From Clostridium sp. AM30-24 (GTDB taxonomy: Bacteria; Bacillota; Clostridia; Lachnospirales; Lachnospiraceae): a stretch of DNA of 64,000 nucleotides. The position numbers and the translations under genes are program-made. The notes below the pieces were generated by a model. It searched no databases and was not told the origin of the DNA. It saw only the letters and a program-made list of their open reading frames with translations. Positions 45,499-53,912 of this stretch are shown here, piece after piece. The stretch covers positions 1 to 64,000 of the forward strand of contig NZ_QUJB01000001.1 in the NCBI RefSeq assembly GCF_003480435.1. The letters are read 5' to 3'. Position 1 is the stretch's first letter; every line of letters begins with the position of its first letter.

Positions 45499-45666
45499 TT
45501 TTGATATTATAACACTATTCTGCTCAAAAAGAAAACTTTTCTGTAAATATCTTTTCGAAAATTCAATCCGTCAGGCATGTGTGACAGATTGAAAATGGGG
45601 AGAAGAGTAGAAAATGTAGATAATGTAGAAAAAATGCAAAAAATAGAAAAAAATCAAAAAAAGCAG

Positions 45667-45695
45667 TTGACATTTTCATAAATCTATATTATACT
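45667..45695 (+). promoter_or_regulatory. tRNA operon promoter
   Basis: TTGACA (45667-45672), 17 bases, TATACT (45690-45695), 18 bases before the first tRNA. Confidence 0.8.
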
Positions 45696-45712
45696 TACGT
45701 ACGTAATCGAGA

Positions 45713-45786
45713 CGAGGCGTGGCTCAGTTTGGTAGAGCGCTGCGTTCGGGACGCAGAGGTCGCAAGTTCGAATCTTGTCGCCTCGA
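45713..45786 (+). tRNA. tRNA-Pro (CGG)
   Basis: Acceptor CGAGGCG (45713-45719) pairs with CGCCTCG (45779-45785). Anticodon loop TTCGGGA between CTGCG and CGCAG gives CGG; T-loop GTTCGAATC. CCA is not encoded. Confidence 0.95.
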
Positions 45787-45799
45787 CTTACAAATTTAA

Positions 45800-45871
45800 G
45801 GCCTGTTGGTCAAGCGGTCAAGACGACGCCCTCTCACGGCGTAAACCCGGGTTCGATTCCCGGACAGGTCA
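45800..45871 (+). tRNA. tRNA-Glu (CTC)
   Basis: Acceptor GGCCTGT pairs with ACAGGTC (one G-U). Anticodon loop CTCTCAC between CGCC and GGCG gives CTC. T-arm CCGGGTTCGATTCCCGG. CCA is not encoded. Confidence 0.93.
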
Positions 45872-45908
45872 TTTGCTGTTGCATTATGCAGCAGCATTTT
45901 TTAAAGGT

Positions 45909-45981
<73 letters not shown>

Positions 45982-45989
45982 TACTGATG

Positions 45990-46014
45990 AAACCCTTGTG
46001 AATCAAGGGTTTTT
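45990..46014 (+). terminator. tRNA operon terminator
   Basis: AAACCCTTG (45990-45998), loop TGAAT, CAAGGGTTT (46004-46012) and further T. A second hairpin, AAAGCCG...CGGCTTTT, is at 46034-46059. Confidence 0.8.
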
Positions 46015-46098
46015 GTTGTTTTATAAGAAGATGAAAGCCGTCCGAAATGGGCGGCTTTTGCTGTCTCAAGGGACTGTTTGGGGACCAGAATTTTAACA

Positions 46099-46224
46099 CT
46101 ATGCTTTTTTTATTAAAGTATCGGATAAAACATCAGAGGCTTTCCGGTCAAACTCTTCCAGAGCGTGGCTGTAGATATTCAGCGTGGTACTGGTGTTGGT
46201 GTGTCCAAGCCTTCCGCAGAGTGC
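46099..46224 (-). pseudogene. Tyrosine recombinase (integrase) C-terminal remnant
   Basis: The last ~41 residues of a phage/ICE-type integrase: LCGRLGHTNTSTTLNIYSHA contains the LGH motif and the catalytic Tyr context of the family, followed by a basic tail. The rest is gone; upstream codons do not resemble an integrase. It lies ~120 bases beyond tRNA-Thr, a usual integration target, and marks an old excision or decay. Confidence 0.75.
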
Positions 46225-46228
46225 CTGT

Positions 46229-46387
46229 ATGAATGAATTGCGGAAGGGGAAACTGGTTGCGCTGCCGATCGAAAATTTGAGCATGATGCGTGAGGCACGG
46301 ATCATCTATGAAAAGGATTTCACACATCTGGATCTTTTACAGGAAATTACACGGATCTATCATGAAACAGCGCGGAATTACCGGTAA
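46229..46387 (+). pseudogene. LysR-type regulator C-terminal remnant
   Basis: About 52 residues, MNELRKGKLVALPIENLSMM ... FTHLDLLQEITRIY, resemble the end of a LysR effector-binding domain. There is no DNA-binding part. It abuts the integrase remnant in the opposite orientation, within five bases, so a deletion endpoint lies near 46225. A terminator follows directly. Confidence 0.65.
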
Positions 46388-46432
46388 AAACGGCTGTGAA
46401 GAGTGTCGGTCCATTCTTCACAGCCGTTTGAC
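46388..46432. terminator. Bidirectional terminator
   Basis: AAACGGCTGTGAAGA (46388-46402) pairs with TCTTCACAGCCGTTT (46415-46429). It serves the LysR remnant on one side and aroA on the other. Confidence 0.85.
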
Positions 46433-46448
46433 TTGATATGGAAACAAG

Positions 46449-47726
46449 TCAGTGAGTCAGCTTTTTCAATTCTTCATAAAATGAAGGATAGGAGATATCT
46501 ACACAATCCGCATCAAGAATCTCTGTTTCCCCATCCGCAGCGAGAGCTGCAATTGCAAAGGTCATGGCAATGCGGTGGTCCTTGTGGCTGTCAACAACGG
46601 CACCGTGGAGCGGTTTCCCGCCGTGGATGATCATGCCGTCATCGGTTTCCTCGACATCGGCTCCCATGGAACGGAGATTTTCGACCATGATGGCAATGCG
46701 GTTGGATTCCTTAACTTTTAACTCGGCAGCATCCCGAATGACCGTAGTTCCCTCAGCGAAACATGCCATCATGGCGATCGTTGGAAGCTCATCAATGAGG
46801 GTTGGGATAATATCACCTTCAATGACACAGCCCTTCAGGGAGCTTGTACGGACTAAAAGATCGGCTGTCGGCTCTGCGTTGTCATGATCCTCGTTTAAGA
46901 GCGTCAGATTGGCTCCCATGGCCTCACAGACCTTGATGAGCCCGGCTCTCGTTGGATTGATGCCTACATTCTTAATAAGAACTTCGGAGTTCGGCAGGAT
47001 CAGGCCTGCGGCCACGAAATACACGGAAGAAGAGATATCTCCCGGAACATCGATCCGGTTTCCGAAAAGCTCGGTTGCCGGCCAGATCGTCACGGTGGTT
47101 CCTCTGGATTCCAGCTCCGCACCGAAGAACTTTAGCATAAGTTCGGTATGGTTTCTCGACACCTGCGGCTCGGTGACACTTGTGAGTCCGTCGGCATAGA
47201 GCCCTGCCAGAAGAAGCGAGGATTTTACCTGGGCGGACGCAACGCTGGAAGTGTAGTGGATCCCGGCAAGCGGCTTTCCACAGATCCTTAACGGTGCACA
47301 GTCATTTCCGCGAACGCTTTTAATATCAGCTCCCATCATAGATAACGGCTCGATAATGCGTTTCATGGGGCGCTTCTGGATGGATTCGTCACCGGTCAGG
47401 GTCACATCGAAATTCTGTGGGGCGAGGATGCCGGAGATGAGTCTTGTTGTAGTACCGGAGTTCCCACAGTCCAGAGTTTCGGCCGGTGCGGCCAGTCCAT
47501 GCATACCCTTTCCATGGACAGTGACAATGCCGTTTTTATTTTCGATGTCGATTCCCATCTGATGGAAACAGCTGATCGTGGAGAGGCAGTCGGCGCCCTC
47601 CAAAAAGTTATGGATCTCCGTGGTTCCCTTTGCGATGGATCCGAACATGACACTGCGGTGGGAAATGGATTTATCGCCCGGGACAGTGATCTCGCCCCGG
47701 ACATGGTCTACTTTATGTAATTTCAT
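46449..47726 (-). CDS. aroA: 3-phosphoshikimate 1-carboxyvinyltransferase (EPSP synthase)
   Basis: 425 aa from ATG 47726 (GAGGAA nine bases upstream); a longer opening to 47807 is not needed. Shikimate-pathway enzyme joining shikimate-3-phosphate and phosphoenolpyruvate. Motifs: VPGDKSISHRSVMFGSIAKG, LDCGNSGTTTRLISG, and VKESNRIA with DHRIAMTFAIAALA near the end. Downstream of tyrA, forming an aromatic amino-acid unit. Confidence 0.96.
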   Translation of the reverse strand: MKLHKVDHVRGEITVPGDKSISHRSVMFGSIAKGTTEIHNFLEGADCLSTISCFHQMGIDIENKNGIVTVHGKGMHGLAAPAETLDCGNSGTTTRLISGILAPQNFDVTLTGDESIQKRPMKRIIEPLSMMGADIKSVRGNDCAPLRICGKPLAGIHYTSSVASAQVKSSLLLAGLYADGLTSVTEPQVSRNHTELMLKFFGAELESRGTTVTIWPATELFGNRIDVPGDISSSVYFVAAGLILPNSEVLIKNVGINPTRAGLIKVCEAMGANLTLLNEDHDNAEPTADLLVRTSSLKGCVIEGDIIPTLIDELPTIAMMACFAEGTTVIRDAAELKVKESNRIAIMVENLRSMGADVEETDDGMIIHGGKPLHGAVVDSHKDHRIAMTFAIAALAADGETEILDADCVDISYPSFYEELKKLTH

Positions 47727-47863
47727 AGATAAATTCCTCATAATTGATGTTTGTGTATACGGATACAGCCATGATGCGCGTATGGATGAGACGATGAAGC
47801 GGCACATACAATCCGTAGGATATAAAAGGATGCGGACGAATAGGCGGATAAATTCGCAGACTC

Positions 47864-48958
47864 TTATTTTGTCAGGATATAATTATGACTTTTCAGAAGC
47901 TCTGCCGCCTCATTTTTTTTATCTTCCCTATAAAAAGAGATCCTCAGCGCACCCTCGCCTTCTTCACGGCTGTGATTGATGCCAATATTTTTGACGCTGA
48001 TCCCCTTTGCGGCAAGGATCGCGGCGAGAACGGAGATGGATCCCGGCTCGTCGAGAATATCCACACTGAAGGAGTGATCCCGCTCGATCGGTCCCTGTCC
48101 GCGGTTGGGAAAGGTTGAGCGGTATGTACCTGACTCCTCGAACATCCGGTAGATCGCGTCGCCGTTCCGGTTTTCGAGAGCTGTGCAGATGGATTCCAGG
48201 GAAGCGATATACCGCTTTAGAAGTATCAGGATATTTTCTGTATTTGTCATGCAGATCTGTTCCCACATGACAGGGGAGGAGGAGGCGATCCTTGTGATAT
48301 CCTTAAAACCTCCCGCAGCCAGCCGTTTCATGATCTCATCACTGGAATCGTTGTCATGGACGAGATTTACGAGACTGGATGCCACAAGATGTGGCAGATG
48401 GCTGATAGCCGCGACGGAAAAATCATGCTCGTGATAATCAAGAACGAGCGGAAGCGCACCGATGGCCAGAGCAATCCGGCGGATCCGCTCGATCTGTTCC
48501 GGCGCGGTCTTTTTTGTAGGTGTTATAATATAGTAGGCATTTTCCAGAAGATGGTCTGTGGAACTCTCATAGCCGGTCTTTTCAGAACCGGCCATCGGAT
48601 GTCCACCGACAAAAACATCTTCATAGCCTAAATGCTCCACAGCGTGATGGATATCTGACTTTGTACTTCCGATATCAGTGATCAGGGCGCCCGGCTTTAA
48701 GAATGGACGTACCTTTTCGAGATACATGGCATTGTATTCCACGGGAGCGCAGAGAAAGATCACGTCACATGCAGAGAGTGTTTCGTCGATCCCGTCAAGA
48801 ATGATATCAATGGTCCCTTCCTTCTTTGCCTGCTCAAGCTTTGAGCGGGTCCGCATATAGGCCATGATCGTAATATCTTTATTTGCGCGGCGAAGACCTC
48901 TGGCGATAGAACCGCCGATAAGGCCAAGGCCGATAAAACCAAATGTAGAATCAGACAT
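47864..48958 (-). CDS. tyrA: Prephenate dehydrogenase with C-terminal ACT domain
   Basis: 364 aa, AAAGGAGG 11 bases upstream. NAD-binding GFIGLGLIGGSIARGL at the N-terminus; active-site GGHPMAGSEKTGYESS; helical C-terminal domain; last ~75 residues ACT-like (FSVDILDEPGSISVLAAILA), suggesting feedback control by tyrosine. Converts prephenate to 4-hydroxyphenylpyruvate. aroA follows after 137 bases. Confidence 0.93.
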   Translation of the reverse strand: MSDSTFGFIGLGLIGGSIARGLRRANKDITIMAYMRTRSKLEQAKKEGTIDIILDGIDETLSACDVIFLCAPVEYNAMYLEKVRPFLKPGALITDIGSTKSDIHHAVEHLGYEDVFVGGHPMAGSEKTGYESSTDHLLENAYYIITPTKKTAPEQIERIRRIALAIGALPLVLDYHEHDFSVAAISHLPHLVASSLVNLVHDNDSSDEIMKRLAAGGFKDITRIASSSPVMWEQICMTNTENILILLKRYIASLESICTALENRNGDAIYRMFEESGTYRSTFPNRGQGPIERDHSFSVDILDEPGSISVLAAILAAKGISVKNIGINHSREEGEGALRISFYREDKKNEAAELLKSHNYILTK

Positions 48959-49059
48959 GATGCAGTTCCTCCTTTGTCCCTTCGATTTTATAACACGGGA
49001 ATATGAATGTCAACAAGAAAAATCAATACTTTAAAGTGATAAAATACATGAACACACTG

Positions 49060-49169
49060 CGCGTGAGTGCCCTCGGCACTAACGTGCCAATGATGCGCAC
49101 TCTCGCGAAGATGTAGATTGTCGCAAGCGTCCTTACAAGACACAAGAATGTGCCAAGGTACATTTTTTT
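49060..49169 (+). repeat. Dispersed repeat, copy 2
   Basis: Core 49095-49169 matches copies 1 and 3: GCGCACTCTCGCGAAGATG, TTGTCGCAAGCG, then AATGTGCC-aa-GGTACATT with a T-run. The upstream part (GCACTAACGTGCCAATGAT) is shared only with copy 3. Confidence 0.7.
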
Positions 49170-49358
49170 CGAAAAAAATTGCCTTGGCATCCCGTTTGGA
49201 AGAACCGGAAAAGAGAAAAAGAACCATCTGCGATCCGAAAAAATCCATAAAAATAGAATGCATCCGTTGATTTTGATGGATTTTCGTGCGAAACCGCCAT
49301 ATTTTCCAATATAATCAAAAAAAGACAGAAAATATTTTGTGCAATTTCGATATTAAGC

Positions 49359-49387
49359 TTGAAAAATTCGAAAAGTTTTGGTAAAAT
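49359..49387 (+). promoter_or_regulatory. Promoter of the EF-G-like gene
   Basis: TTGAAA (49359-49364), 17 bases, TAAAAT (49382-49387). Confidence 0.6.
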
Positions 49388-49489
49388 ATGACCATAGGCA
49401 ATAAGCAGTATAGCCAAAACATCTGAACTCCGTAATTTGCGGAAGTCTTTTGAAAGAATGGCAAAAAAACATATACGGGAGGGATTCAT

Positions 49490-51589
49490 ATGGATATTTA
49501 TGGAACAAAACAGATCCGAAATGTTGTACTTTTAGGTCACGGTGGCGCCGGTAAAACGACAGTAGCCGAGGCACTGGCTTATCTGACCGGCGTTACAAAG
49601 AGAATGGGAAAAGTTGCTGATGGTAATACGATCAGTGACTATGACAAAGAAGAGGTCAAGAGACAGTTCTCGATCTCCACAACGATGGTTCCGATCGAGT
49701 ACGAAGGCGCTGAGGGAAAGATCAAGATCAACCTTCTCGATACACCAGGCTATTTCGATTTTGTGGGCGAGGTGGAAGAGGCTGTCAGTGCGGCTGACGC
49801 GGCGATCATCGTTGTAAACTGTAAAGCAGGAATCGAAGTTGGTACAGAAAAAGCATGGGATCTGTGTGAAGAATATAAACTCCCGAGAATCATATTTGTT
49901 ACAAACATGGATGATGACCACGCGTCCTTCCGTGAACTGATCTTAAAGCTTGAGAAAAAGTTCGGCAGAAAGATCGCTCCATTCCAGGTTCCGATCCGTG
50001 AGAATGAAAAGTTTGTCGGCTTCGTAAATGCGGTTAAGATGCAGGGCCGCCGCTTCACAAATCTTTCAGACTATGAGGACTGCGAGATTCCGGAATATAC
50101 AAAAAAGAACCTCGGAATTATCCGTGACGCCCTGATCGAGGCTGTTGCTGAGACAAGCGAAGAGTACATGGAACGTTATTTCTCCGGTGATGAGTTTACA
50201 CAGGACGAGATCTACACTGCGGTACAGACCCATGTGTGTGACGGCACGATCGTTCCGGTCATGATGGGTTCCGGTATTAACTGTCAGGGCTTCAATGCAT
50301 TATTAAATGCGATCGATCGCTATTTCCCGTCACCGGATAAGGGCGAATGCGTCGGCGTCGATGTATCAAACGGCGAGCATTTTACCGCGAAATACAACGA
50401 TGAGGTATCCCTCTCCGCAAGAGTCTTCAAGACGATCGTTGATCCGTTTATCGGAAAATATTCCTTAATGAAGGTATGCACGGGTACATTAAAGCCGGAC
50501 AGCACTCTCTACAATGTAAACAAAGACGCGGAGGAGAAGATCGCGAAAGTTTACGTGTTAAGAGGTAAAGATGTGATCGAGGTTTCGGAGTTAAAGGCCG
50601 GTGATATCGGTGCTGTTGCGAAGCTCTCCGTGACCCAGACAGGTGATACGATCGCTTTAAGAACTGCTCCGATCGTATACCACAAACCGAAGATTTCCAC
50701 ACCGTATACATATATGCGCTTTGCTGCAAAGACAAAGGGTGACGAGGACAAGATCTCCAGTGCACTCGCGAGAATGATGGAAGAAGACCTGACGCTCCGC
50801 GTTGTGAATGATACTGAAAACCGTCAGAGCTTACTTTACGGAATCGGTGACCAGCAGCTTGAAGTTACTGTCAGCAAGCTCCTTGGCCGCTACAAAGTCG
50901 ATGTGGAGCTCTCCAAACCGAAATTTGCGTTCCGTGAGACGATCCGCAAGAAAGTGGAAGCTCCTGGCCGTTATAAGAAACAGTCCGGTGGACACGGACA
51001 GTTCGGCGATGTTAAGATGTCCTTCGAGCCATCCGGCGATCTTGAGACTCCTTATATTTTCGAGGAGAAGGTGTTCGGCGGTGCAGTTCCGAAGAACTAC
51101 TTCCCGGCAGTTGAAAAAGGCGTACAGGAATGCTGCACAAAGGGTCCGTTAGCCGGTTATCCGGTAGTCGGCATCAAGGCAACACTTCTCGACGGCTCCT
51201 ACCATCCGGTAGACTCCTCCGAGATGGCCTTCAAGATGGCTGCAACCCTTGCTTTCAAGAAGGGCTTTATGGAAGCCGGTCCGGTTCTCTTAGAGCCGAT
51301 CGCCTCCGTAAAAGTTATCGTTCCGGATAAGTTCACCGGTGATGTCATGGGTGACTTAAACAGAAGAAGAGGACGTGTTCTCGGAATGAACTCTCTCCAT
51401 GGCGGAAAGCAGGAGATCGTTGCGGATGTACCGATGTCCGAGATGTTTGGCTACAATACAGACCTCCGCTCCATGACAGGCGGTATCGGCTTATTCTCCT
51501 ACGAGTTCAGCCGTTACGAGCAGGCTCCTGGCGATGTTCAGAAGAAGGAAGTGGAAGCAAGAATGGCAGGAGGAGAGGTGGAAGCTTAA
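49490..51589 (+). CDS. Elongation factor G-like GTPase (EF-G2 type)
   Basis: 699 aa, translational GTPase. G1 reads LLGHGGAGKTT, where canonical EF-G has AHIDAGKTT; this is typical of the EF-G2/EF-G-like branch. G3 is LLDTPGYFDFVGE and G4 TNMDDDHA where the main factor has NKMD, an additional departure. Domains II-V follow (RYKKQSGGHGQFGDV in domain IV). It stands alone, not in the str operon, and a normal fusA is expected elsewhere. Its role in translocation, recycling or stress is unknown. Confidence 0.88.
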   Translation: MDIYGTKQIRNVVLLGHGGAGKTTVAEALAYLTGVTKRMGKVADGNTISDYDKEEVKRQFSISTTMVPIEYEGAEGKIKINLLDTPGYFDFVGEVEEAVSAADAAIIVVNCKAGIEVGTEKAWDLCEEYKLPRIIFVTNMDDDHASFRELILKLEKKFGRKIAPFQVPIRENEKFVGFVNAVKMQGRRFTNLSDYEDCEIPEYTKKNLGIIRDALIEAVAETSEEYMERYFSGDEFTQDEIYTAVQTHVCDGTIVPVMMGSGINCQGFNALLNAIDRYFPSPDKGECVGVDVSNGEHFTAKYNDEVSLSARVFKTIVDPFIGKYSLMKVCTGTLKPDSTLYNVNKDAEEKIAKVYVLRGKDVIEVSELKAGDIGAVAKLSVTQTGDTIALRTAPIVYHKPKISTPYTYMRFAAKTKGDEDKISSALARMMEEDLTLRVVNDTENRQSLLYGIGDQQLEVTVSKLLGRYKVDVELSKPKFAFRETIRKKVEAPGRYKKQSGGHGQFGDVKMSFEPSGDLETPYIFEEKVFGGAVPKNYFPAVEKGVQECCTKGPLAGYPVVGIKATLLDGSYHPVDSSEMAFKMAATLAFKKGFMEAGPVLLEPIASVKVIVPDKFTGDVMGDLNRRRGRVLGMNSLHGGKQEIVADVPMSEMFGYNTDLRSMTGGIGLFSYEFSRYEQAPGDVQKKEVEARMAGGEVEA

Positions 51590-51629
51590 ATGGTTCCCGC
51601 TTGTCTGAAAACCGAATAGAAAATGACTG

Positions 51630-51661
51630 CAGGGATCAGCTGAAAGGCTGATCCCTGTTTT
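51630..51661 (+). terminator. Terminator of the EF-G-like gene
   Basis: CAGGGATCAGC (51630-51640), loop, GCTGATCCCTG (51647-51657), then TTTTG. Confidence 0.85.
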
Positions 51662-51729
51662 GCGCCGAAGTTCCTTCAAAGAAGCTGCCCGGTGGCAGAA
51701 TCTGCCACAGTTTTCCCCCGACTTCCATC

Positions 51730-51758
51730 TGGACAGAAAGAGAGAAAAATGGTATAGT
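51730..51758 (+). promoter_or_regulatory. Promoter of the TPR lipoprotein gene
   Basis: TGGACA (51730-51735), 17 bases, TATAGT (51753-51758). Confidence 0.5.
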
Positions 51759-51859
51759 TATAAACTGATAAGCTACAAAATCTGCCGGATCGCAAAATTG
51801 CAAATCAGATAAAGCTTTGCGCTATGACAAAATACTCCGGCAAAAAATGAGGAATTAGA

Positions 51860-53728
51860 ATGAGAAAATGGTTTTTGATTATGGCTGCGGCGGTGATGCT
51901 CTGTTCCGCCTGCGGCAGAAAAGATGCCTCGGTGAATGGCGCGACTCAGGAAGCTCAGGCAAGTTCAACGGAAGCGGAGAGCCTCTATAAAGAAGGAACT
52001 CAGTACATCGGGGAGGAAGATTATGAGAGCGCGATCGAATCCCTGTTAAAGTGTATTGAACTGGATCCGAATTATAGTAAGGCATATATCCAGCTTTCCA
52101 AAGCTTATATCGGATATGAGGAGTACGATGATGCTCTGGCGATCCTACAGCAGGGATATGAAAAAACAAAGGACGCATCGCTGGAGAAGGAGCAGGATAA
52201 CTGTGTGCGCTCGATCTGTCAGGTACTTACCGATAATGAAGATTACGAAACTGCGATCCCATGGCTTGTAAAGCTTCAGGAGATCGACGGAATTACCGTG
52301 GAAAACTCCCTTCAGCTTGCGGAGGCGTATTCCATGATGGATGATTATGAAAATGCAGTGAAGATTCTGCAGAATGCGGATCAGAATGATGAGAGCATTA
52401 AGAATGCCCTTCTGGAGGCCAGAATCAATTATGGACAGTACTGCTATGACGAAGGGATGAATGACCAGGCGATCGAGACTTTAAAGGCTGTGATCAATGA
52501 GGCACCGGATCGGATCGAGGCGTATTCCATGCTGATCACCGTATATGTGGATGCGGGAAAAGTTAAAGAGGCGGAGGGAATTGTCCAGAGCGGCCTTGAA
52601 CGGTTTGTAAACCAGAATTCCACTGTGACGGATGACCAGCTTGATGAGTTCTTAAATTCTGCATCTTCCTATTATCTGGAGCTTGAAGATATGGATGCCT
52701 GCCTGAAATTCTGGGAGAAAGCGGCTTCCATGAGACCGGGAAATAAGAATTATAAGGAAGAATTGGACAGCTACCGTTCCGCTGCTGCGGATGAATCCTA
52801 CGCGAAGGCGGATGAACTTCTGGAAGCTGGAAACGTAGAAGGAGCTTCCAAGTATTATAAGCGGGCCTTTGCTCTGGCACCGGCCAATTATGACGCGGGT
52901 GTGATCAGCGGCGGAGATTATACATACTGTCTGAATAAGGATGGTTCCTGGAGACTTGGCTGGTACACAGACGAGACCGGCGGTTCCTACTACTTTAACC
53001 CGGCGGCAGGACGTCTCTATGCGAGCGCAGTGACAGGATATCAGCAGCTTGACGGTGCGGTTTATTATTTTGAAGATGACGGAAGAATGTTGGTGGATGA
53101 TACAACCCCGGATGGACGGTTTGCTGATGTGGACGGAAAGCTTCTGGATCACAACCCATATGAGGATGCTTCCGAGGAAGAGACAGACGCTTCCGAGGAA
53201 GAGACCGAGACAGATGAAGAGGAAACTGCCGGGGAAGAGACAACGGGGGCTTCTGTAAAAGAGACAACAGCAGCAATGAAGGAGCCTGTGAAAGAGACCA
53301 CAAAGGCAAATCCACAGCCGACACAGGCGGCAGCCGTGAACTCCGGAAATCTGAAACTGAATGCTGATACCCTTCAGGAAGCATCAGATAAAGGCGGAAC
53401 AACAACCTATGAGAAGGAAGAACTCTTCGACGGATCAACCGGAAAACTGACAATGGGCGATGTATATAGCTGCCTCTCCAAGTACGGAAAGACTGAGTGG
53501 GTATCCCAGAAGCTTCCGTATGAGCTGAAGGTCGGAAACTTAAAAGTATGGATTCTGCCTGGTGATAACTGGAATACAACAGGACTTGTCATCAAGGATG
53601 CATCCCAGTATTTTGATGTGTTAAAGAAAAAAGCGCTTCCGGACAATGTACAGTTCGCGGTCGAGTTTGATTCCTCAGCAGCGGATAAACTGTCTATCAG
53701 CAAGGTGAGAAGCGTAAACGGAAACTAA
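51860..53728 (+). CDS. TPR-repeat lipoprotein with a cell-wall-binding-like segment
   Basis: 622 aa. The leader MRKWFLIMAAAVMLCSAC ends in a lipobox-like stretch with Cys18. Residues ~40-345 are a tandem of tetratricopeptide repeats (YKEGTQYIGEEDYESAIESL, AYIGYEEYDDALAILQQGYE). Residues ~355-430 contain aromatic GSWRLGWYTDETGGSYYF and GAVYYFEDDGRM, like choline/glucan-binding repeats. Then a Glu/Thr-rich spacer and a folded C-terminal domain of ~120 residues that I do not recognise. Exported and lipid-anchored; probably a protein-protein scaffold at the envelope. Confidence 0.75.
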   Translation: MRKWFLIMAAAVMLCSACGRKDASVNGATQEAQASSTEAESLYKEGTQYIGEEDYESAIESLLKCIELDPNYSKAYIQLSKAYIGYEEYDDALAILQQGYEKTKDASLEKEQDNCVRSICQVLTDNEDYETAIPWLVKLQEIDGITVENSLQLAEAYSMMDDYENAVKILQNADQNDESIKNALLEARINYGQYCYDEGMNDQAIETLKAVINEAPDRIEAYSMLITVYVDAGKVKEAEGIVQSGLERFVNQNSTVTDDQLDEFLNSASSYYLELEDMDACLKFWEKAASMRPGNKNYKEELDSYRSAAADESYAKADELLEAGNVEGASKYYKRAFALAPANYDAGVISGGDYTYCLNKDGSWRLGWYTDETGGSYYFNPAAGRLYASAVTGYQQLDGAVYYFEDDGRMLVDDTTPDGRFADVDGKLLDHNPYEDASEEETDASEEETETDEEETAGEETTGASVKETTAAMKEPVKETTKANPQPTQAAAVNSGNLKLNADTLQEASDKGGTTTYEKEELFDGSTGKLTMGDVYSCLSKYGKTEWVSQKLPYELKVGNLKVWILPGDNWNTTGLVIKDASQYFDVLKKKALPDNVQFAVEFDSSAADKLSISKVRSVNGN

Positions 53729-53799
53729 AATTTTACAAGAAATTCAATCAAACAAGTGAAAACACGCTTCGCGAGTTTCCCCTTGTTATCGCGACAGTC

Positions 53800-53830
53800 G
53801 CCAAGGTCTCGCGCAAGCGCGGACTTTGGC
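53800..53830. repeat. GC-rich palindrome
   Basis: GCCAAGGTC (53800-53808) with GACTTTGGC (53822-53830), and CGCGC/GCGCG inside (53810-53814, 53817-53821). It lies in a CG-dense stretch, 53757-53840, unlike the flanks. Confidence 0.55.
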
Positions 53831-53849
53831 TCGTTGTTCGCGTAAATAA

Positions 53850-53894
53850 GAATGCCGTCCGGAATCCATAACGGAAACCGGACGGCATTCTTTG
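53850..53894. terminator. Bidirectional terminator between lipoprotein and prs
   Basis: GAATGCCGTCCGG (53850-53862) pairs with CCGGACGGCATTC (53878-53890), followed by TTTG. Confidence 0.85.
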
Positions 53895-53912
53895 ATTCTT
53901 TGAAATTTAAAA

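Larger units (their letters stand above)
48959..49489. other. Divergent intergenic region holding a dispersed repeat
   Basis: 531 bases between tyrA and the EF-G-like gene: repeat copy 2 (about 49060-49169) and the promoter at 49359-49387. The stretch 49180-49350 is A/T-rich with no convincing ORF. Confidence 0.5.
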
